Made by a program: the position numbers and the translations under genes. A DNA stretch of 64,000 nucleotides from WLJO01 sp032117595 (GTDB lineage Bacteria > Actinomycetota > Acidimicrobiia > Acidimicrobiales > Ilumatobacteraceae): NCBI GenBank assembly GCA_032117595.1, contig JAULYZ010000095.1:1-64000 (forward strand). The letters run 5' to 3'. Shown piece after piece: positions 59,772-64,000 of this stretch. Under the pieces are notes generated by a model. The model was not told the DNA's origin. It ran no database searches and was given only the letters and a program-made list of their open reading frames with translations. Each line of letters begins with the position of its first letter. Positions within the stretch are counted from its first letter, which is position 1.

Positions 59772-60989
59772 TCAGGGCTCGTGGAGGAAGTCGCGAAGGC
59801 GACGGCTCCCTTGGCTCATGCGGAGCCGGTTGAGTGTCTTGGCCTCGATCTGGCGGACGCGTTCGCGGGTGACCCCGAAGGCGCGGCCCACTTCGTCGAG
59901 TGTGCACGGCTCGCCGCCGTTGTCGAGCCCGAAGCGCATCACCACGATCTCCTGTTCGCGCTCGGGGAGCTCGGCAAGCACCTCGCGCACTGCGATCCGC
60001 AGGTCCTCCAACTCGGCAGCGTGGTCGGGTTCCGCTGCACCCTCATCGGCGATCACGTCAGCGAGCCGCGAGTCCTCCTCCTCGTTCAGCGGGGCGTCGA
60101 GCGAACGCGGGTCCTGCGCGATCCGGAGGATCTCCGAGACCCGGTCCACGGGCATCGCACAATGCTCGGAGAGCTCGGCAAGACTGGGCTCGCGCTCGAG
60201 TTCCTGCTGCAGCTGTCGTTGCACCTTCAGCACACGGTTCATCGTCTCCACCATGTGAACCGGGATGCGGATGGTGCGCGACTGATCCGCGATCGCACGG
60301 GTGATGGCCTGACGGATCCACCAAGTGGCATAGGTGGAGAACTTGAAACCCTTGGTGTGGTCGAACTTCTCGACGGCCCGCATGAGCCCGAGATTCCCCT
60401 CCTGCACCAGGTCCAGCAGCGGCATCTCACGGCCTTGGTACCGCTTTGCGATCGACACCACGAGGCGGAGGTTTGCCCGGATGAGTTCGTCCTTGGCGCG
60501 CTCGCCCTCGCGGACCCGACGCTCGAGCCGGCGGCGCTCGACACCCGACACCGCCGGGCCGTCACCGAGCAGGAGCCCTGCGGCCTCCTCTCCGTCGAGA
60601 ATCGCCTGGGCGAGACGGCGTTCGTCGGCGGCGGTGAGCAACCGCACCCGTCCGATCTCCCTGAGGTACTGGCGCACGAGATCGGACGGCAACGCGCCGT
60701 CGGAGTACGTGTCCGGCGATGCCGACCGCTCGCGCCGGCGGGCGCGGACTTCTTCCTCGTGGTCGGCGTCGACGGTCTCGTCGACCGCAATGCCCCGTGC
60801 GATGAGCTCCTGATGCACCGCGGTGAGCAGGTCAGCCGAGAGTTCGACGTGACGAAGCACATGCGTCACGGAGTCTGCATGCACCACACCATTCGACGAC
60901 CCGTGCGCGAGCAACGCGTTCCACTCGCCGGCATCCACCCCGGTGATTGGCGAGGTACCGGTGCCAACACCGTCTGATGTGTCGTTCAC
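59772..60989 (-). CDS. rpoD: Primary sigma factor RpoD/HrdB
   Basis: 405 residues. Unusual acidic N-terminal part (1-95), region 1.2 (LVRQYLREIGRVRLLTAADE), region 2 with NLRLVVSIAKRYQG and YATWWIRQAI, region 3, region 4 with EVGRAFGVTRERVRQIE. The length, the acidic N-terminus and the operon with dnaG mark it as the housekeeping sigma. Its GTG overlaps the dnaG stop (GTGA), with GGAGGACGG upstream as ribosome-binding site. Its -10 recognition should match the TANNNT elements seen through the window. Confidence 0.93.
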   Translation of the reverse strand: MNDTSDGVGTGTSPITGVDAGEWNALLAHGSSNGVVHADSVTHVLRHVELSADLLTAVHQELIARGIAVDETVDADHEEEVRARRRERSASPDTYSDGALPSDLVRQYLREIGRVRLLTAADERRLAQAILDGEEAAGLLLGDGPAVSGVERRRLERRVREGERAKDELIRANLRLVVSIAKRYQGREMPLLDLVQEGNLGLMRAVEKFDHTKGFKFSTYATWWIRQAITRAIADQSRTIRIPVHMVETMNRVLKVQRQLQQELEREPSLAELSEHCAMPVDRVSEILRIAQDPRSLDAPLNEEEDSRLADVIADEGAAEPDHAAELEDLRIAVREVLAELPEREQEIVVMRFGLDNGGEPCTLDEVGRAFGVTRERVRQIEAKTLNRLRMSQGSRRLRDFLHEP

Positions 60990-62752
60990 CCGTCCTCCCC
61001 CCCGGACGATTCGGCGCTGACACGTTGGTCGAGCCAGATGAGCAACTGATCGGCGACGGCTGCCTCGGCGCCCGGAAGCGTCAACTCCTCGACGAGACGA
61101 CGGATCTCCACATCCTCCCGGATCTCGTCGGGGTCCTGGAGATGAACACGTCGCCCGAGCTCACGTCGCACTGCAGCACCCACGAGGAGGCGGGCCTCGG
61201 CATCGACATCGATCTCGTCGACATCCACGACGGCGGCACGCTCGAGGAGATCGCGGGCCTCCGGGTCGCAGGCGGCGAGTGCCTGTTCGAGATGGCCACC
61301 CGAGGCAGCGAGCGCACGGAATGCACGGAGCGCTGCGTCCTCGGCGAACAGGGCGTCGACCAGCCAGGGTGCAATCTCGTCCCAGCGCTGGACGAGCAGC
61401 GCGATCGCCACGAACTCACGGGTGTCGGCGGGCCGTCGACGCTCTGCAGGCACCGCCACGAGGAACGGCCGGCCGCCACCACGCTTTGCCGCTGCAACCA
61501 GATCGTTCACGGGGAGCGACAGTCGGGCCGCAACCTCGCCGGCATACAGGCCGCGCACCGTGACGTTCGGATGCTCGTTGATGAGTGCCATCGCAGCCTC
61601 GGCAAGACGCGCCCGTTGCTCGGGCGAATTGGCGGGACGGCTACCGAGCACGCGCTGCAGCCGGAACCGAAGGAATGGCTCGGCACGATCGACAGCGAGG
61701 CCGAGCGCAGTGGGATCGCTACCGGCAAGGTCGGCGGGATCCTTCCCGGCAGGGAAGTGCGCCACTGCGACCTCCACCTGGTATTTCTCCTCCCACTCGT
61801 AGAACTTCTCGGCAGCCCCCTGTCCCGCTGCATCGGCGTCGAAGGCGAGCACAACGCGACTCGCATAGCGCTTGAGGAGGCGTACGTGCTCCTCGGTGAA
61901 GGCGGTGCCGCATGTGGCCACGGCCCGCGGCACACCCGCCCGGTGGAAGCCGATGACGTCGGTGTATCCCTCGCAGACGATGATCTGGTTGCTGTTCACC
62001 GCATCGGCCTTGGCCCAGTTGAGGCCGTAGAGCACCTTCGACTTCGAGTACAGCGGCGTCTCGGACGAGTTCTTGTACTTGGCGGGGTCGGTCGAGCCGG
62101 GGAGCACCCGGCCGCCGAGAGCAACTGGTTCCCCCTCGGGGGTGAAGATCGGGAAGAGCACGCGCGCACGGAAGGCGTCCTGGAGGTTGTTCCGGCGGTT
62201 GGTGAACGCGAGGCCGAGCGTCGTGAGCACCTCTGCAGGGACGCCGACACTGCGAACGAGTTGGTCCCAGTCGTCGGGCGCCCAGCCGATCCGGAACTGA
62301 CGGGCGACATCCCCCGACAGCCCACGACTCCGCAGGTACTCGCGAGCGGGTCGAGCATCGGGGGCGGCGAGGAGGCGTTGGTGGTACCACTCGACCACCT
62401 CCTGCATCGCCTCGACGAGTTGTTTGCGTCGACCACGTTCACGAGCCTCGCCACCGCTGGTGTACGTGAGCTGGATGCCGGCCTTGGCCGCAAGTCGCTC
62501 TACCGCAGTGACGAAGTCGACGTGCTCGATGTCCTGGATGAAGCGGAATGCATCACCCGAGGCGCCGCAGCCGAAGCAGCGATAGCGCTGGGTCTGCTCG
62601 CGAACGTTGAACGAGCCGGACTTCTCGACGTGGAACGGGCAGAGACCAACCCAGTTGCGGCCGACCCGGCGGAGCGCAACGAACGGCTGAATGACGTCGA
62701 CGATCGACGAGGCCGTTCGGACCTTCTCGATGTCGTCGTCGGCGATCGCCAT
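60986..62752 (-). CDS. dnaG: DNA primase DnaG
   Basis: 588 residues. CHC2 zinc finger C38, H41, C59, C62 (CPFHVEKSGSFNV; the common EKTPSF is EKSGSF here), catalytic TOPRIM domain with IVCEGYTDVIG and AFDADAAGQ, and a C-terminal DnaB-interacting domain. It makes RNA primers at the replication fork. First gene of a dnaG-rpoD operon; ATG with TAACCT six bases upstream. TerC ends 44 bases before it on the same strand. Confidence 0.96.
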   Translation of the reverse strand: MAIADDDIEKVRTASSIVDVIQPFVALRRVGRNWVGLCPFHVEKSGSFNVREQTQRYRCFGCGASGDAFRFIQDIEHVDFVTAVERLAAKAGIQLTYTSGGEARERGRRKQLVEAMQEVVEWYHQRLLAAPDARPAREYLRSRGLSGDVARQFRIGWAPDDWDQLVRSVGVPAEVLTTLGLAFTNRRNNLQDAFRARVLFPIFTPEGEPVALGGRVLPGSTDPAKYKNSSETPLYSKSKVLYGLNWAKADAVNSNQIIVCEGYTDVIGFHRAGVPRAVATCGTAFTEEHVRLLKRYASRVVLAFDADAAGQGAAEKFYEWEEKYQVEVAVAHFPAGKDPADLAGSDPTALGLAVDRAEPFLRFRLQRVLGSRPANSPEQRARLAEAAMALINEHPNVTVRGLYAGEVAARLSLPVNDLVAAAKRGGGRPFLVAVPAERRRPADTREFVAIALLVQRWDEIAPWLVDALFAEDAALRAFRALAASGGHLEQALAACDPEARDLLERAAVVDVDEIDVDAEARLLVGAAVRRELGRRVHLQDPDEIREDVEIRRLVEELTLPGAEAAVADQLLIWLDQRVSAESSGGEDG

Positions 62753-62758
62753 GGATCG

Positions 62759-62764
62759 AGGTTA
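62759..62764 (-). promoter_or_regulatory. Likely -10 element of the dnaG-rpoD operon (TAACCT)
   Basis: TAACCT on the minus strand ends six bases before the dnaG ATG, identical in motif and spacing to the LpdA-like gene. Confidence 0.5.
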
Positions 62765-62796
62765 CCCACAGCGGCGTGACCGGTTTCCAGCGGGCG

Positions 62797-63858
62797 TCAA
62801 CTCTCCTCGGGAGGCAGGTCGATGTCTGCTTCCCCGATGCCGATCGCAGCGTCGACGGTGTCTGTCGCCCCGGGATTCCGGGTTCGCTGCATGGAGAAAA
62901 GTACCGACATCACGAGCACCATCACGATGACGACCAACGAGATCCAGGTGTCGATATGGACCCATCTGCTGATGACCATCTTCACGCCGACGAACCCGAG
63001 GATGATCGCGAGACCCTGCTGGAGATAGCTGAACCGGGCGTGCATGTCAGCGAGCAGGAAGTACATCGAACGCAATCCGAGGATGGCGAATGCGTTGGAG
63101 GCAAACACGATGAACTGCTCCCGCGACACTGCGAGCACTGCCGGAACCGAGTCCACGGCGAAGATCACGTCGGTCCCCTCGACGAGGAGGAGCACGGCGA
63201 AGAGCGGCGTTGCGAACCGCTTTCCGTTCACCCTCGTGAACAGGCGCTGCCCGTCGTAGGCAGGCGAGACCGGGAGCACCCGACGGATGACCCGGAGGAA
63301 GCGACTCTTCTGCGGGTCGAACTCGTCCTCGTCGTCACCGGAGATGGCGAGTCGCAGGGCGGTGAACAGCAAGAACCCGCCGAAGACGAACAGGATCCAC
63401 TCGAAGCGATCGAGGAGAGCAACCCCGGCGAAGATGAAGACCGCCCGCAGCACGAGTGCTCCGAACACCCCCCAGAAGAGCACCCGGTGCTGGTACATCA
63501 CCGGCACCGAGAAACTGGTGAAGATGAGGGCCCACACGAAGACGTTGTCGATCGAGAGACTCTTCTCGATCAGATAACCGCTGACGTATTCGCTCCCGGC
63601 ATCGCCCCCGAACGCGATCACGAGCACCGCCGTGAAGGCGAGACCAATGGCCGTCCACGCAATCCACTCGACAGCAGCCCGCTTCAGCGGCAGGACCTTC
63701 GGCTCGGGATGGAGCAGAAACAGGTCGATCAGCAGCAGGACCGCCACGAAGCCGACAAGGGCCGCCCATGCCCAAGCGGGTACATCGAACTCGGCGAACT
63801 CCGAAGCGGAATCACCCGCACTCGACAACAGCAGCCCTGCCCGTACCGGCAGGAGCAC
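62797..63858 (-). CDS. TerC/Alx family membrane protein
   Basis: 353 residues, about eight or nine transmembrane helices. Signatures EKSLSIDNVFVWALIF, LLVEGTDVIFAVDSVPA and the acidic residues inside helices identify the TerC/Alx family, linked to manganese export and metal loading of secreted proteins; the name comes from tellurite resistance. No Mn riboswitch can lie upstream, since its GTG is only three bases after the stop of the preceding gene, so it is co-transcribed with that gene. Confidence 0.93.
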   Translation of the reverse strand: MLLPVRAGLLLSSAGDSASEFAEFDVPAWAWAALVGFVAVLLLIDLFLLHPEPKVLPLKRAAVEWIAWTAIGLAFTAVLVIAFGGDAGSEYVSGYLIEKSLSIDNVFVWALIFTSFSVPVMYQHRVLFWGVFGALVLRAVFIFAGVALLDRFEWILFVFGGFLLFTALRLAISGDDEDEFDPQKSRFLRVIRRVLPVSPAYDGQRLFTRVNGKRFATPLFAVLLLVEGTDVIFAVDSVPAVLAVSREQFIVFASNAFAILGLRSMYFLLADMHARFSYLQQGLAIILGFVGVKMVISRWVHIDTWISLVVIVMVLVMSVLFSMQRTRNPGATDTVDAAIGIGEADIDLPPEES

Positions 63859-63861
63859 GAA

Positions 63862-64000
63862 TCAGTCCCTGCCCAGCAGGCCACCGAAAGCGCCACCGAT
63901 ACCGGTGGCACCCGAGTTCCCGGTTCCGAGGGCCGCCTGCACCCAACCGAGCAGTTCGTTCGGGTTGCGGGTCTGGCTCCAGACCTTGCCGGGTCCGGTG
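63862..64000 (-). CDS. C-terminal end of an unidentified protein (cut by window edge)
   Basis: The visible 46 codons encode KVWSQTRNPNELLGWVQ followed by a Gly-rich tail with GIGGAFGGLLGRD and a TGA. The frame stays open to the window edge. Three bases separate its stop from the TerC GTG, so both belong to one transcript. Too short for family assignment. Confidence 0.6.
   Translation of the reverse strand, partial: TGPGKVWSQTRNPNELLGWVQAALGTGNSGATGIGGAFGGLLGRD

Noticed and set aside
47558..61000. Prophage or integrative element
   Set aside because: No integrase, transposase, phage structural gene or repeated attachment site seen; only the tRNA overlap hints at past integration.
60947..62779. 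610-codon plus-strand frame opposite dnaG
   Set aside because: Shadow of dnaG with no recognisable motif.
63856..63870. Mn (yybP-ykoY) riboswitch before terC
   Set aside because: The GTG of terC lies three bases after the stop of another gene; no room for a riboswitch.

Overview
The window is a 64-kb stretch of a high-GC actinobacterial chromosome. The class is probably Acidimicrobiia (Ilumatobacter or Microthrix type), inferred from gene content and not from any database match. Evidence for an actinobacterium: GC-rich codon use with many GTG starts, a long-form acyl-CoA carboxylase alpha chain next to birA, a coenzyme F420-type LLM oxidoreductase, an HrdB-like sigma factor in a dnaG operon, a Mycobacterium LpdA-like flavoprotein and an actinobacterial E2 acyltransferase. 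I see no rRNA, CRISPR array, insertion sequence or prophage. Coding density is very high, and many start codons lie 6 to 10 bases after a TANNNT hexamer, which points to widespread leaderless transcription.

Layout. 1-4062 (minus): a polysaccharide/envelope operon, plsY, two GT4 glycosyltransferases, a membrane-anchored His-rich protein and a nucleotidyltransferase cut by the window edge. 4121-10411: birA and a biotin-dependent carboxylase (divergent), an LpdA-like flavoprotein, lysS and a membrane protein. 10501-16267: methylmalonyl-CoA mutase catalytic chain, a homodimeric pyruvate dehydrogenase E1, TesB thioesterase and a class II aldolase; short tandem repeats flank the mutase gene on both sides. 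16321-24552: rhodanese-MoeB fusion, sirtuin, leucyl aminopeptidase, cobalamin adenosyltransferase and MetH. 24568-28106: a heterodimeric ABC exporter. 28199-35096: F420-type oxidoreductase with thioesterase, small membrane and lipoproteins, carotenoid oxygenase, M24 peptidase. 35195-38217: a polysaccharide co-polymerase/BY-kinase and a Wzy-like membrane protein.

38175-42771 (minus) is a lipoate-enzyme operon: E3 (lpd), E2 acyltransferase, and then one reading frame that joins octanoyltransferase LipB to lipoyl synthase LipA. The product would both build and attach the lipoyl cofactor of the E2 encoded just upstream. 42841-47470 holds two secreted or membrane proteins of unknown function, a TIGR01777 epimerase and argJ.

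47558-61000 has the most accessory character. A secreted ELWR-repeat/collagen-like protein carries near-identical 72-bp repeats and ends inside an antisense tRNA-Val gene. It is followed by a sigma-70 paralogue, an IMPase, an agmatinase-family enzyme, a membrane metallopeptidase, an orphan molybdopterin oxidoreductase, a second collagen-like protein with a C1q-like head, and a CapA-like protein. Then come tRNA-Met, tRNA-Asn and the dnaG-rpoD operon. TerC and a partial gene close the window.

Physiologically, the propionyl/methylmalonyl-CoA route (carboxylase, B12 mutase, cobalamin adenosyltransferase), B12-dependent methionine synthesis and lipoate-dependent 2-oxoacid oxidation are all represented, alongside cell-surface polysaccharide and surface-protein genes.
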